From Vitrella brassicaformis (lineage: Eukaryota > Sar > Vitrellaceae), in contig CDMY01000387.1 of assembly GCA_001179505.1 (NCBI GenBank), positions 1 to 64,000 of the forward strand: DNA of 64,000 nt, written 5' to 3'. This document shows, piece after piece, positions 1 through 12,607 of this stretch; the first letter of the stretch is position 1; each line of letters starts with the position of its first letter. The notes under the pieces were generated by a model. That model was given only the letters and a program-made list of their open reading frames with translations. It was not told the origin of the DNA and made no database searches. Position numbers and translations under genes: made by a program.

Positions 1-327
1 GGCAAAGACTTCGACTCAGATAAGCAAGAACCAAGTTGCTGCGCCCATGTGCGAAAAGGCCGGTGAGGACCTTTCCTGTAGTTAGCTCAATAGAGGATCT
101 GCTGGGCGGTAAGTCCCAGAGTAAGAGTGCTTTTACTTTAATAAGACCGATTGACTGGCCAATCAGTCAAAGTTGTTTTTGTCCATGTATGGCATCATGA
201 AGGGTGGTCAACACAGATCTCACTTCGGTGATGGCTGATAAGATCGTGTCTCCTCAGAATGCTTTCCTTGTCTTTTCTTGTCTTCTCCTCTCTCTCTCCG
301 TTACACAGCAATCTACCCTAGCTCACA

Positions 328-335
328 AGCTCGCA
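328..335 (+). promoter_or_regulatory. AGCTCGCA promoter motif upstream of RRP43
   Basis: Exact copy of the recurring 8-mer, about 175 bases before the RRP43 start codon. The rest of 1-508 shows no gene; 279-300 is CT-rich. Confidence 0.5.
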
Positions 336-508
336 GTGGTTCGTCTTGCCAAGCTGGCAATCCTGACAGATTGTGCGTGACAGACATGGGACTTGGCCGT
401 CAGGCCGCTTAGGACATTGCGTGAAACCGCTCTCTCTAGAGGTGATATATGAGGAGGGGACGGACGAGCCTTTCTTGTTAGCCTCTGCACAGTCCTGATC
501 TAAAGTTG

Positions 509-1427
509 ATGGATCCCGAGCTATTTCGACGAGTCCAGCCCGCAGACTTTCTGCAGAGGCAGCTTGCTGATGGCGCCAGGCCTGACGGACGACCCTTCAC
601 GGCCACTCGCAAGATGAAGCTCAACACAAACTCACTCCCAAACTGGTGAACAGAAGCAAAGCACCGATTTGTTAATGAGTGCCTCCTCTGCAGTGTGATG
701 TGGTCTGATCTGTGTTCCATCCACCAGCGAGGGCTCAGCAACGTTGCGGTGCGGCTCCTCGCTCTACGTGGCTGGCGTGCGGGGAGAGATCGGTTCGCCC
801 ACTGATGCCGCCCACCCGTCCCACGGCCGCATTGTGGTGACGACTGACTTCTCCAAGCTGTGTGGCGCCGACTTCAGAGACGAAGCGGGGCCCTCGCAGA
901 ACCTCTCTGTGCTCCTCTCCAAGACCCTCACCCAACTGGTTAACCACCACAAGGCCATCGACCTTTCGCAGCTGTGCATCAAGGAGACCGAGGCCGTCTG
1001 GGTGCTCTATGTCGACGTGGTCTGCCTCGAGTACGACGGCAACTTCGCCGACCTTCCCCTGCTCGCATCTGTGGCGGCGCTGCGGAATGTCCGGCTGCCC
1101 GTCGTCACATACGACACCTCGGCCAAGGCCTACCGGCGCACGACGGACGAGGCGACCCAGCGGGTGCACTTCAAGTCATCTCCGGTGTGCGTGACGTTCT
1201 CTCGTGTGCTCGACGAGGATGCCTACTGGCTGGCCGATCCGACGCGTGAAGAGGAGGAGCTCGGGACGGCGCTGACGGTGGCCTTTGTGGGCGGGGCTGG
1301 GGAGAGGGAGGTGACGCCCATTAGGTGGGGAGGGGCGCCTGTCGACCTGGAGAGGGTGAGCAGGAGGCTGCTGCCCACTGCAAGCCGCATCAAGGAGGAC
1401 GTGTATGACGCCCTGCTCGTGGGTTAG
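509..1427 (+). CDS. RRP43: Exosome complex subunit RRP43 (EXOSC8-like)
   Basis: Two exons, 509-645 and 728-1427, joined across an 82-base GT-AG intron that splits a Cys codon; 278 residues, close to the usual length of this family. It is an RNase PH-fold protein of the six-member ring of the RNA exosome, which degrades and trims RNA in nucleus and cytoplasm; eukaryotic ring subunits are usually catalytically dead. Seen: the N-terminal RPDGR motif (about residue 25), an EGSATLRCGSSLYVAGV strand pattern, and VWVLYVDVVCLEYDGN near the middle, which match RRP43 better than RRP42 or RRP45. The C-terminal half carries the DPTREEEEL segment where RRP43 proteins have DPTGEEE. The start was chosen because it gives the family-typical N terminus and there is no closer upstream in-frame ATG. 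An AGCTCGCA motif lies about 180 bases upstream. Confidence 0.88.
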
Positions 1428-4400
1428 CTGGTGCATTGAGCGGGTGGCTGTGTGGACATATTGACAGTTCAATGGCTGAGTGTATGGGGCCGCTAGAAGG
1501 ACATCGATTGAGACAGTAGTAAGCACGGCAAGCAGAGTCCATCAACGCATCCATCCATCAGTGAGTGTCACGTCACGTGCATGGCATGCATCAAAGTTCA
1601 TCCAAGTTCCCATAACGAACGAACACGAATGTCACCCCACGCGACCGTCGCCCATCCATCCATCCATCCATTTAGATCATGTACGAAACCAACGAACGAG
1701 CGGCGCCATGGCTGGCTCATGGGGTGTCGTGTGGTGTGGTGTGCATGGGTATGCAAAGCAAGTCGTTGAAAAATCCTCAGCCAGCATACCCACCCAGTGA
1801 GTCAGTCAGTCAGAAGAATACTATTGTCAGGGGGCAGCCATGCGCGCACCAGCACCATCACCATCACCACACACACAGTGCATCCATCTCTTTCATCCAT
1901 CATGTCATGGGGCCATCCATTATAGCAGAGCATACCACCATGCAGAGCAGTCCGTTGTTTGACGAACACACGCGTGTGCATTGCAGTGAGTGCATCGCAT
2001 CTCATCGCATGTGTGGATGTGATATGGCAGGCCAGGCTGGCCAGGCAGGCCCCGACAGACAGACAAGCCGGCCCGTCCCTGGTTGTGTGTAGGCTAGGTA
2101 GGTGCTCATGTATTGTATGTCATGCATGGATCGATGGATCGATGGCAGTCAGTGGGTGACTTAGTGAGGAGGGAGGAGCAAAAGTCTGCACACCACACCC
2201 GCAGCAAAGAAGCAGCCAGGCAGCCAAAACAACAAGATTGACCACCCATCCATCCATCCGCTCGTCCATCTCGTCTCGTTCTGTTCCTTCTTTCCACCCG
2301 CAGCAGCATCCAGCCAGCCAGCCAGCCAGCCAGTCACTCACAGACGAGAAAAGCACAAAGACTGGTATATAAAGGGAGCCGGCCAGCTGGAGCGATCGTA
2401 CGCACCGCATGCCTCCCCCCGGGCTCACTCACGTGGATTGCGTCTGTATGTATGTGTATGTATGGACGAATAACACTGATGATAGAATAGACGGTGGTAG
2501 GAAAGGTGTAAAGTATGTAATGGCGTGATACGGACACCACCAGCATGAACGAATCAACCAAAGACACGCAAACCAACAACCAGCCACAGGCAGGCAGACA
2601 GGCAGACAGGCAGCCGAGAGAGGGAGGAGGTCTGGGAGGGGATGACAACACACCGCCCAGGCCAGGCAGCCATTCTTCTCTTTCGTCGAATCGTTTCTGC
2701 CTGCCCTCCCGCCCCCCTCCCCTCCCCTCGCCCGCTTGCTCGCTCGCCCACTTCAAAATTGATATAGAAGAGCACCTGCCAGATAGATAGATAGTCCACT
2801 AAGAGGTAGGAAAGTAGGTCGGTCGGTCGGTAGATAGATAGATGGGTGCGATCGTTCGCCGGTCACTCCCTCTTTGTCCCTCTCGCCAGCCAGCCAGCCA
2901 CATCAATTACCTCACTCTCACTCACCAGACCATGCACACATACACACACGTACGCAGTGCAATGCCACCATCGACGCCCCTCCACACCCCCCCCGCCACT
3001 CCCCCTCTCCCTCTCCCGCCACGCTACGCCCTGCCCCCCGCTTAAAAGAGTTGGAACGAACAAGCGCTCTTCCTCTGCTCTGCTCTTTCGATGGTGCGTG
3101 ACTCCCCCTCGCACATGCCATGCGTGGACCAACACATGAATGTGATGTGCAAACAGGGGGATTGTTCGTTGGACGCACCAAGAGCATGGGACAAAATTAC
3201 CCCCGTGTAGCTGTCTGTAGCTGCGCTGTGGCCCTTCCCGCATCATCGCATCGCATCGCCCCGCCCGCTCACAGACAGAAAGGGAGACGGGAGGGATATG
3301 CGGTGTGCCGGCCGCCGTGTCAGCCCAAACGGCCGGCGTGGCGGGCGGCACACACGGGTAAGGCTCACAACGGGTGGGGATTGGAAATACGCATGACAGA
3401 TAGACAGAGGTATAGGTGTGGATGGATGTGTCTGCAGTGTATAAGTAAGTCAACACGTAGGTATGGTAGGTAGGCAGAGGGAGGGAGGGAGGGCCACCCA
3501 TTATGAGTAAGGGAAAATACATACGGATCGCCTTGATAGGGTATGTACCAACGACAGACACCACAACGGCAGACGGAGGGATAGATAATCAATCGATACT
3601 TAGCCAGCCAGGCAGACAGTGCACTCACTCAACCACACACACGCAGACGGACAGACAAAGAGACAGACCCCCTCGACAGGCAGGCAGGCAGGCAGGCACA
3701 CAGACAGACAGCCAGTAGTCAGAGTGACGTCAAGTAGTGGAACAAAAGCGGCACAGGATATGATAGGCCAGGCCAGGGTAGGAGTGAGTGAGTGCATCCA
3801 TTCATCCACTGTGACGACTTATACTTAGTTAGGTGGGTAGCTCATCCGCCCCCCCACTCCACTTGTCTGTCCATATCGCTTTAACGGTTCCTCAGCCACC
3901 CACCAGTGAGGGAGGGAGTGGAGTGGAGTGCGTATGTGCATCCCCATCCATCCATCCATCCTTCCATCCAGACAGGCCCACCCACGCCCGCACAAGCAGG
4001 CGAGCAAGTTAGTGAGGCAGGCAGCAAAACAAGACACGCAAGAGAGAGAGGAGAGGAGTAGGGTAGTAGGGTAGTAGGTAGGGGAGTAGGCAAGTACGAC
4101 CGCGAATTCATGACTGATCCATCATGTCGTTAGTTAGCGAGTGAGTGAGTTTCTGAGCTGAGCAAGTCAGTGAGCGAGCAAGTATCTGAGCCAGTCAGTC
4201 ATCACATCAAAGCTGAGTGAGTCAGTCAGTGCCTGTCTGTCTGTCTGTCTGGTACCCGGCCTGCCCAGTATTCCCTCTCTTGGGAAGGGAGAATGGCGGC
4301 GGATCACGAAGTAAGTAGTGAATCAATGCACCAGTAAGTAACTGAGTGAGTGAATGAGTGGGTGGGCAGCATGGCCATGACGCAGCACACACAAGTAACC

Positions 4401-5126
4401 AACCAACGAACCATATGCGTCGATCCATCCATCCATCCATTTCCATCAGTCTGTCTGTCTTTCACGTGCATCATGACCACCATAGTATTATCACGAGTAC
4501 GTCTGCCTGTCTTCCCGCCGCAGTGCAGCCATCAGCCGATCCATCCCGTCCATCACCGACAAGGAGTGGATGAGGGGGGGAGAGTGCGAACGACGGACGA
4601 GTGAGCCACACTCCACTCACACGCCCCCTTCATCCAGTAGTAGTATCGCCACCGCACGTATGTTGGCCACATGAGACCCGTCTGCCGTGCTGCAGCCGTG
4701 ACTCGTGTGGCCGCGTCACTGGAAAACCAATCGCAGCCGTACGAGTGAGTGTCTCTGCAGCTGTCTATGTCTTGACAACAATCCCCCACAGCACACTCCG
4801 CGCCTCCGGGGAAACCAGCTCACTGAGATGGTGATGTGTTTGTTAGGACAAGACAAACACCATCCCATCCAAGTAGCGCCGGCCCGGCAGAGGTGAAGAG
4901 GTGTGCGCGGAGAGGTCATGTCGTCATGGCAACGTAAGCATTTTCCTCCTCACCACACACATGCCATCCACCCGCCTCTCCTACTCCCTACCGCCCACAC
5001 CTTACCTCATCACAACCCACGCACCCCCACAACGGCCAGAACAGACAGACAGACAGACACGCACGCAGGCACGCCACATCCCTCCCTCCCTCCCTGTCCA
5101 CCCCGTTTGGTTGTCAGTCTGTCTCA
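1428..5126. repeat. Gene-free simple-sequence region
   Basis: A 3.7 kb stretch between the ends of two convergent genes. It holds many short tandem runs: CATC (around 1660, 2245, 3945), CCAG (around 2310, 2885), GATA (around 2785 and 2830), CAGG/CAGA (around 2585, 3610, 3680, 5040), GGGA (around 3475) and GTGA/GAGT (around 4140, 4340). Open frames here are of low complexity, lack splice-joined partners and match no family I recognise. I see no RNA gene or mobile element. Confidence 0.7.
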
Positions 5127-7062
5127 TTATTCCGCCATCATTTCATGCCCGTAACCGGTGGGCATCTGGTACCTGGTGTCATGCTGACTGGGCGAGGCCC
5201 CCTTGGCGCCATTACCGTCCCTCCAATCGCCTCCCTGCGGCGGCGGCATGCCGTAGCCGTTGGCCACCGGCTGCATCGGCTGCTGGCTCTGCTGGTGGGT
5301 CGCGTAGATGCCGCCGCCAGGGGGGCTGGGCGAGGGCGATGACATGGCGTGCCCGTTGGCAGGCTTGGGGGGGTAGTTCTGGCGCCCGTTGGTGGCGTAC
5401 TGGGGCTGCTGCTGCTGCTGCTTGTACTGGTCGAACATGTTAGGCGGTGGCGGTGGTGTGGTCATCTGGTGCTGTGGCACAGGGCCCGTGTAGGAGGTGG
5501 GTGTGTAGTGGGTGGGAGGGGGAGGTGGGGGGGGACCGCCGGACGCACTCATGTACTGGGGAGGCATGCCCTGGTAACCCTGCACACCACACGTGGGGCC
5601 ACGGAAGCAAAGCAAGATAGATAGATAGCCACATTGTATGTAATGCAACTCTTGGTCTCGTGTGTGTTGGTTGGGTTGAGTTGTAACGCACCATCGGCGA
5701 TGGTTGTTGCGACATTGGTGGTGTGTTCGCTGGTGGGGCGTAGCTGGAGTAGCCCAGGGGCATCGAATGCACGCCGCCACGAGCCGTCGGAGAGCCACCC
5801 ATAGCTGACCCACACACATGACAGACACGACACATGTGATGTGACATCCACATCAGCGAGCGGGGCTGTGCTGTGAGCAAGGTGTGTCGTTGGAACTGAC
5901 CAGCATCTGGCATGGCGTGTGCGGGCTGTGCCGTGGGTAGTGATTTGGTGAAGTCGCGGCCCTTGTTGGGGTTGTCCTTCACCGACAGCTCCGTCAACTT
6001 TGAGGGCTGAACCTGCACACCAAACCAAGGCGCACCAACATTCCAATGGGTGGGGTGGATCTGTCTGGTGATGGTCGCTGGGCTGGCATGGGTGGCTTGT
6101 ATTGGGTAGGTAAGTAGGTAGGTAGGTAGGTACCTGTAGTGTGTTGCAGCCGTCGTACATGTTGCGCCCGTTGAGTTGTGTGAGGGCCTGCACGGCGTTG
6201 GTGCAGTTCTGGAACTGAATCAACGCCTGGGTCATGCCCTGCACCTTCTGAAACAACACTATCTGCATTGCAGCACACAATTAACATGCCAACAGACACA
6301 CACACACACACATGAACAGGCTCCCTCCCTCCATAGGCCTTGAGCGAGTGAGTCCCTGACTGACCTTTTCGATGAATCCGTGTGCCGAGAAGATGCCGTG
6401 GAGCGTGTCGATGTCGACGGGGTACTGGAGGTTGGTGACGTAGACGAGCAGGATGCGACAGTTGGCGTTGCGCTCCTGGTTGGTCACCACAGACTTGCGG
6501 GTGCTGTAGCACCCCTGGATGATGCACCCACGGATCACCACACCGCCCTGACGCACGTGAGCCAACGCTGTCGACGCCGCTGGCTCGTTCTGATCGATCG
6601 ATTAACCAACGGCAGACAGACAAACACGTGAGTGACCAGCCGTGTGTTTGTGTGGTCTGCTGGCATACATACCGGGAACTGGACGAAGGCCTGTCCAGCA
6701 CTGGGGTTGTGGAACATCCTGAGCTCCTGCCCCATGGAGAAGGGCGAGAAGGCCAGCCTGATCTCCTGCTCGTTGACGTCCCTCGGCAAGTTGCGGATCA
6801 GCAGCACACGACCCGGCGGCGCATTCGGCCCCACACTCTGCCGCTTCTGAGCCATCATGCTGTCGTCCGTCAACGGCGTCTGCCCGCCCGGCGTAGCCAC
6901 GGGCAGCAGGCCCTGTGGCGGGGAGTGAGCGTGTGTGGGCATGGGATAGCCGTTGGTGGGTGCGGCAGCCACCGGGGGGTAGCCGGGCATGGGGGCTGCG
7001 GCGGCCATGCGGGGGGAGGGGTCGTAGGAGCGCTTCATCGCGTAGCTCGGGTCCATCATCAT
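5127..7062 (-). CDS. Polypyrimidine-tract-binding-like RNA-binding protein, two RRMs
   Basis: Six exons on the minus strand: 7062-6673, 6589-6365, 6262-6134, 6012-5901, 5804-5692, 5579-5127; together 473 residues. The first four splice junctions are in phase and all have GT-AG ends. RRM1 lies at about residues 84-155 (RNP2 VLLIRNLP, RNP1-like AGQAFVQF) and RRM2 at about 175-248 (ILLVYVTNL, then GMTQALIQFQ), with the degenerate RNP motifs typical of the PTB/hnRNP L family. The N-terminal 80 residues and the C-terminal 150 are low-complexity Pro, Gln, Gly and Tyr rich. Animal PTB has four RRMs; this has two, as in some protist and plant relatives. Likely role: binding of pyrimidine-rich RNA in splicing or mRNA control. 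It diverges from the GH36 gene. Confidence 0.85.
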
Positions 7063-7664
7063 GTCGGGCGGTCAGGCGTGTGTGTGAACCAACCAACCAG
7101 CCAGCCAACAGGGGAATAGACCAGTCAGTCAGTCAGTCAGTCAGGATGAAACACGGCGGGCACGGCAGTGGATCTGAAGAACAAACAAAGCCAAGAGAGC
7201 AAAGTGCGGTGTGTCTGACTGTCATGTCCTGGGGCAGTCAGTCAGTCTTGGCTAACCAGTCACTGAGGATTCGACAGCAGAGTAGCTAAAGCACAAGTGT
7301 TAAAGCACCCACCGCAGCATGCAACACCTGAACCAACCACAGTCACACAGACACGGCCCACACACATATCACTTCACTGAGGCAACCAACGTACGTGCAG
7401 ATCACTTCTCTCTCTTCCCGCCTCCTCGTCTCGCGAGCAGGCTCAGCGCAATCCTGCCTGGCTTGCCTGTCTTGCCCTGCCCACCAGCTGTCTGGCTCCC
7501 CTCCCTGTCTGTTTGTCTGTCTGACCTGCCCCCTTGCATCCCGTTGCCCTCCCTGCTCACCTCTGGTTGGTACTGAGGATTGTGTGGGGTTCGGTTGGTA
7601 CTGCCAGCTCCCCACCGAGTGCAGTCACCAGCACAGTCCCCAATGAGAAGTCATATAATCTTTC

Positions 7665-7672
7665 AGCTCGCA
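7665..7672 (+). promoter_or_regulatory. AGCTCGCA promoter motif between PTB-like and GH36 genes
   Basis: Exact 8-mer, 164 bases before the GH36 start. It lies in the 773-base gap between two divergent starts; the rest of the gap is simple CAGT, CTGTCTG and CCTGC runs. Confidence 0.5.
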
Positions 7673-7835
7673 CCGCCTGCGATCTTTGAGCAAAGAAGGA
7701 GAGAATGCCTCTCTCTTCATCTCGGCGCCGAGCCGCAGTGACGTTTCTGATCTGTCTATCTTTGAAGCGCTTCGTCGATCTGACTGCACTCCTTCTCCAC
7801 ACTGATCTCCGCATGCACGCCAACCTCTGTTGAAG

Positions 7836-10800
7836 ATGCCTTTGTCGGTGGGCAGCAAACGAGCTCTGCAGATCACCCGCTACGCTATCAGCGACTTTCT
7901 CAACTCATCGGCTGAACAGCCGGATGAGTGCCCTCACCGCGCCTCTCACCCAGACGGCGGCATCACCGTCGTGTCCACTCTCTCGCCGCTGCCACCACAC
8001 ACACGTCGGCAGGATAACGACCTCACATGGGCACTGCCGATGCACCTCACCCACGGCATCGATGCCGCCCTGTGTCTGCATCGGTTCAAGCCTTTCTGGA
8101 TGAAGCCGCGGGTCGTCAGGATGATGAGCGAGGCGCCCATGGAGACGCAGTTCTGTGTGCTGCGGGTGGCTGGAGGCGGCAAGGGCAGCGACGGCGAGTT
8201 TGCAGTGCTGGCGCCGCTGGTGTGTCACGAGGGCGAGTGCCGCTCGACGATTGAGGGCGGGGGAGCATTCGATGGTAAGTGCGTACATACCTGAGTGAGT
8301 CAATGAAGGGGAGCGGGATGGATGAGGATGGCTGGGCGTGCGTGCCTCCCCATGTGTGTGTGTCTTCCTTCCTCCAGACTTCGTGCTAGTCGTGACGACA
8401 AACAACGCATGCTTCGAGCCTCCCCGAGGTGCCAACCTGCTCATGTGCCTCCACCCGCCTCGCGACACATCACTCTATGAGGTAGGTAGGTAGGTAGGTA
8501 GGTAGGTGGGTGTGCAACAAACATCACCATCACACGCACAAGAGTACACCACTCCACTGCATTGCATCGCGTCGTCTATCTGTCTGTCTGTCTTGCAGAC
8601 CCTGAACCTGTCTGCATCAGTCCTCTCTCGACTCACCAGAGGCCGCTGCCTACCCCGCCTGGCCAAAGAGCGCGTGGCCTTCCTTCCTTCCCCGCCCCCT
8701 GCACCCCCGCCCCTCGATGACCCCTATGCTCTCTTGCGTGAGTGGGGCTGGTGTTCCTGGGACGCCTACGGCCTGGATGTCATGCCGCAGCACGTGAGGG
8801 ACGTGCTGAGGTACTGCTGCCAGGGCGGCGGGGTGGTCGGCCCTCCGGGGTGGGTCGTGCTCGACGACGGCTGGCAGGAGCATGGCTGGCAGGACAGGTA
8901 GAGCGTGTGTGGACCTCACTCCGTGTGTTTATGCTCCCGCTTTTCTCTGTCTGTCTGTTGCAGGGAGGATTTCTCGAGGAAGGCCCCCCAAAGTGGGTTT
9001 GACGGCAACGAACGCTTCGCCCCTCTGGCCCAGTCCATCGCCCGCCTGCGCGAGGGCCAACATGATGTCAAGGTGCTCGTGTGGCACACGATCCAGGGCT
9101 ATTGGGGCGGTGTGCGCGAGGCCCTTGCGAAACGGCAGGGCTATGGGCTGCGCACGGGGGTCTTGCCTGTCTTCCCGCCGGCGTTCTGGGAATACGGGAG
9201 AGACACGGCCGAGTTCTTCAACCAGCAATATCAGATTGTGGTGCCCAAAGACATCGAGCGGTACTACAGCGACTTTTATGGGTTCCTGCAACAGCAAGGT
9301 GAGTGAGTGAAAAGAGGACCTTCTCTCTGTGTCTTCATGTCATCCATCCATCCATCCCATGTGTTCGTGTTTGTGTGTGTGATCCTCTCTCTTTAGGTGT
9401 GTGGGGCGTCAAGCTTGATTCCCAGGGGCTGCTGGAGCACCTCACAGAGGGGTGTCTGGCGGCCAGCGGCCCCAAGTATACCCTCACCTACAAGACGGCC
9501 GCCGCCAAGGCAGCCGCACTGCACTTCTCTTCCTCGGCGCCGTCGACCCAGGCCACGTCCAAACACGCCAACCGTCTGCAGCCGTGCGGCCGCATTCTCC
9601 ACTGCATGAGCAACAGCAGCGCCTGCCTTTACGCCAGTGGGGGCGACGCCCTGACGCGGACGAGCGACGACCACGCCTTTCCCCACGTAGAGGAGCGGGC
9701 TGAGGACGTGGCCATCTTCATCTGGACCAACGCCACGGTGTCCTTGTGGGTCGGCACTCTCTGCAGAGTTGGTGAGTGAGGTGACACCACACCACACCAC
9801 ACCACACCACCATCGACACGACACACCTACAGGCAGACGGAAAGACAGCCAACCTAACGTCACGTCTCTCCGTTGCAATGCAGACTGGGACATGTTCCGC
9901 CTGGCGGACTGGTGCGGCAAGATCCATGCGCTGGCTCGCGTGGTGTCTGGTGGCCCCATCTACCTCAGCGACGAGGCCACCCTCTTCGACAAGTCGCGAT
10001 ACGCCAAGGGCGGGGGGCCGCTGGCCCTCCTGCGCAAGTGCCTTGTGCCGCGGAATTGCGGCACGTCGTCGTCGTCACCACACACGGGGCGTGAGGGTGG
10101 CTGTGTGGTGCCGTGCATCGATGTGGGGCTGCCCTCTGTGGACTGCGTGTTTGTGGACCCACTTGTCACGCCACAGGGGTGCGCTGCGGAGTGGAAGAGA
10201 AAACTGCACCGCACCTGTGTGTGGATGGATGGATGGTCGTGTCGTGTCGTGTCGGTTTGTGCGTGTCTGTCTGTCTTCAGGTACAAGGTGGTCAATGTGT
10301 GCATGGGTGGGTGGATAGTGGTGGTGTTCGGCCTATGCGACAGCGAGGGCGAGCTCTACCCGCAGGCCATCTACCCCTCGGACGTGCTGCCGCGGCCCTC
10401 ACCGGCACTCTGGGCCTTCCCAAAAGACCGCAACAACAAGGGCCTGCCGCCGCCGTCACTCCTCTGCTTTGATGAAGAGACCAGACATGCCGCGCCCCTC
10501 ATCGAAGCGTAAGCGAGCCACAAAGAGGAAGACCGTCCGACGCCCAGAAACATGGATGTGTCTCTTGATGTCTCAGGACGCCTTGGGAGGTGTCTCTGTT
10601 CTTCATGCACGCCCGTCTCTACGCGATCGTCCCCATCCACCCACTCCACTACTACCCCTCCCCATGCCACCAGCAGCCCCCCCAGCTGCTGGGCCACGTG
10701 AGCATCGTGGGCCTCGACGGCGTCTTCAACTCACCAGGCACCCTCCTCGCCCCTCCCGAGCCCGTCCGGCTCACCGTCAGGGGGCGGCAGCTCACAATGA

Positions 10801-11189
10801 CAGGCGTCATGTGCTGCCCGGGGGGCGATGGCGACCTGCTCGTATGGAGCGACTCGCCCACCATTCTGGTCGTCCGTTGGCGGAAAGAGGCGCAGGGTGG
10901 TGCTGGTCTGTCGAAGGTGCGGCTGAGCTGGTCGATGGCCGAGGCGGCCGGGCAGCGAGACAAGGTGCTGCGTGAGGTGGTGACCCTGACTGGTGGAGCG
11001 AGGGACGAGAGAGGCAACGTTGAGGTAGTTGTGGGTGCTGATGAGCTAGTCAATCGGCGTGTGTGTACAGAGAGGGTGGGGAAGGGGGACTTATGGCAAT
11101 TGTGTGGGTTATCTCTGGGCGATGTGGTTGTGGTTGTATTGGGAACTGAGATTGAGATGGTGACAGAGAGAGACAGTAGGGGTGGTTGA
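7836..11189 (+). CDS. GH36 raffinose synthase / alkaline alpha-galactosidase (SIP1 type)
   Basis: Eight exons: 7836-8274, 8378-8481, 8599-8897, 8964-9298, 9397-9771, 9884 to about 10217, 10281-10508, 10577-11189. The donor of exon 6 is uncertain (phase 2 is required). The family moves or removes alpha-galactosyl units: raffinose synthases transfer galactose from galactinol to sucrose, and SIP1 relatives hydrolyse such sugars. Seen: WGWCSWDAYG and WVVLDDGWQ in exon 3, WGVKLD in exon 5 (Asp is the expected nucleophile), and RTSDD later in exon 5 (expected acid/base), followed by DWDMF in exon 6. All key residues are present, so an active enzyme is likely. No clear signal peptide. Intron 2 contains a GGTA repeat. 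Substrate choice cannot be read from the sequence. Confidence 0.88.
8482..8510 (+). repeat. GGTA tetranucleotide repeat at a splice donor
   Basis: Six to seven tandem GGTA/GGTG units start directly at the 5' end of GH36 intron 2, so several overlapping GT donors are present in the same repeat. Confidence 0.8.
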
Positions 11190-12607
11190 CATAACTGAGA
11201 TGTCTGCGGATGAGTATTAATGGATGATGTAACAGATCTTCAGTACTCACATACATGACACGTGACATCTGATGAGATCCAGCCGATGTCGCAGCCAGAC
11301 GAAAAGCGCCAGCCGCGTCCTCATGCGGAAAGTGCACTTCGTCCGGGCGCGAAATGGGTAAGGTCACTCAAACAGAGAACGCAACGATGAGCCACTCAAT
11401 AAGCGACAGGCAGCATACTGAGGTGATCGATTATTTCGTTCACGCATCATATCCCCCCACCGATGTCTGTCGTGTGATACGTCGCGAAAATCTGGTCGGA
11501 TGCGGACACGTCGACTGTCTGTAAGCTACGAAAAAGCAGCGATGTGACACCATAATAAAGTGCCTCATGTCGTGTAAATCGTGATTCGCTCATTATCCCT
11601 ACCAATCAATCATCCAGCAGTACCGTCTCCCCCTCTCACCTACCCCGCCCCGCCCCCTCTCAAATACACTCATCACACCCACGATGGACTCACACTCACA
11701 CAGACGGATGAAGCGATAGGCGATGGAAAACACAGATGGAATAAAGCAACCCAGAAAGGGTGTCTCTGGCCCCGGTGCATAAAGAAAGTCATGGGTCGAT
11801 GTGTCGTCGAAGAAAAGCCGGCGTGCCTCTGTGAGGCGAAAGGTGCGGCAGTGCCTCTCTCAGACACGGACATGGCGGAGAAGACATACGTACGACATAG
11901 AGCATGAAATTGAATAAACGCAACAGTGAGCGCTATCACACACACACACACACACCCCGACACGACGCGCATACAGTGACGGTCCGCCCGCCCTGTCAAA
12001 ACAGCTGCCCTCCGAAGAGCCTTCAGGCCCGAGGCGTGGCGCTCCCTTGCAAATGTGCCCTCCCCCCCTCACACACGGTCACCTTCGTGATGTGCATGTA
12101 CGTGTTGCAGTCCCCCCCCCCCTCCCCCCACGCGATGAGCGATAGGTACCCATCAATTAGCCCAGCATAGCATGTGAAAAGGGTGTTTTATTACATACCC
12201 TCTGGGAACCTGGGAACGCATGTGACCCCCCCGCCCGCGACCCCTCTCTCTCTCTCTCTCGACCCTACCTACTCTCTCTACGATGGCTGGCCCAACCGCA
12301 CACCACGGCTGATGCCCTAGGTCTGTAAACATCATGTCAACAAAACTCGCCACGCCCCGCGTACATCCCCATATATACAAACACCCCGCAGCCAGCCTTA
12401 ACCCACAGACGACACTCACCCAGGCAGACAGGCAGACGGACAGGCAGACAGGCAGACAGGTTCACACGATCAGACGATCAGCCACACCACGCAGACCGAG
12501 ACGACTAGACAGGCAGACAAAACAGTCAGACATGATACGGCACGACACACCCCGGCTAGCCCCTGTAAAGAAAAAGGATCTCTCTCGCTCACACATGCAT
12601 CAGCCAC
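11190..12607. other. Intergenic, no gene seen
   Basis: A 1.4 kb gap between two convergent gene ends. It contains a CA run (about 11936-11954), a CT run (about 12245-12261) and a CAGACAGG run (about 12420-12460). Short open frames here have no family likeness. Confidence 0.6.

Noticed and set aside
735-1194. Long open frames on the opposite strand and other frames of RRP43
   Set aside because: They overlap a well-conserved exon and have no family likeness; GC-rich codons leave shadow frames open.
1860-1871. Poly-His-like CAC run as part of a real protein
   Set aside because: It lies in a CA/CAT simple repeat with no surrounding coding signal.
1480-4900. Many 60-140 codon open frames in the repeat-rich gap
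   Set aside because: They consist of translated CATC, CAGA and CCAG repeats and have no partner exons or conserved motifs.
5041-5064. CAGACAGA and similar direct repeats as a CRISPR-like array
   Set aside because: Units are four bases long with no spacers; this is an ordinary microsatellite in a eukaryotic genome.
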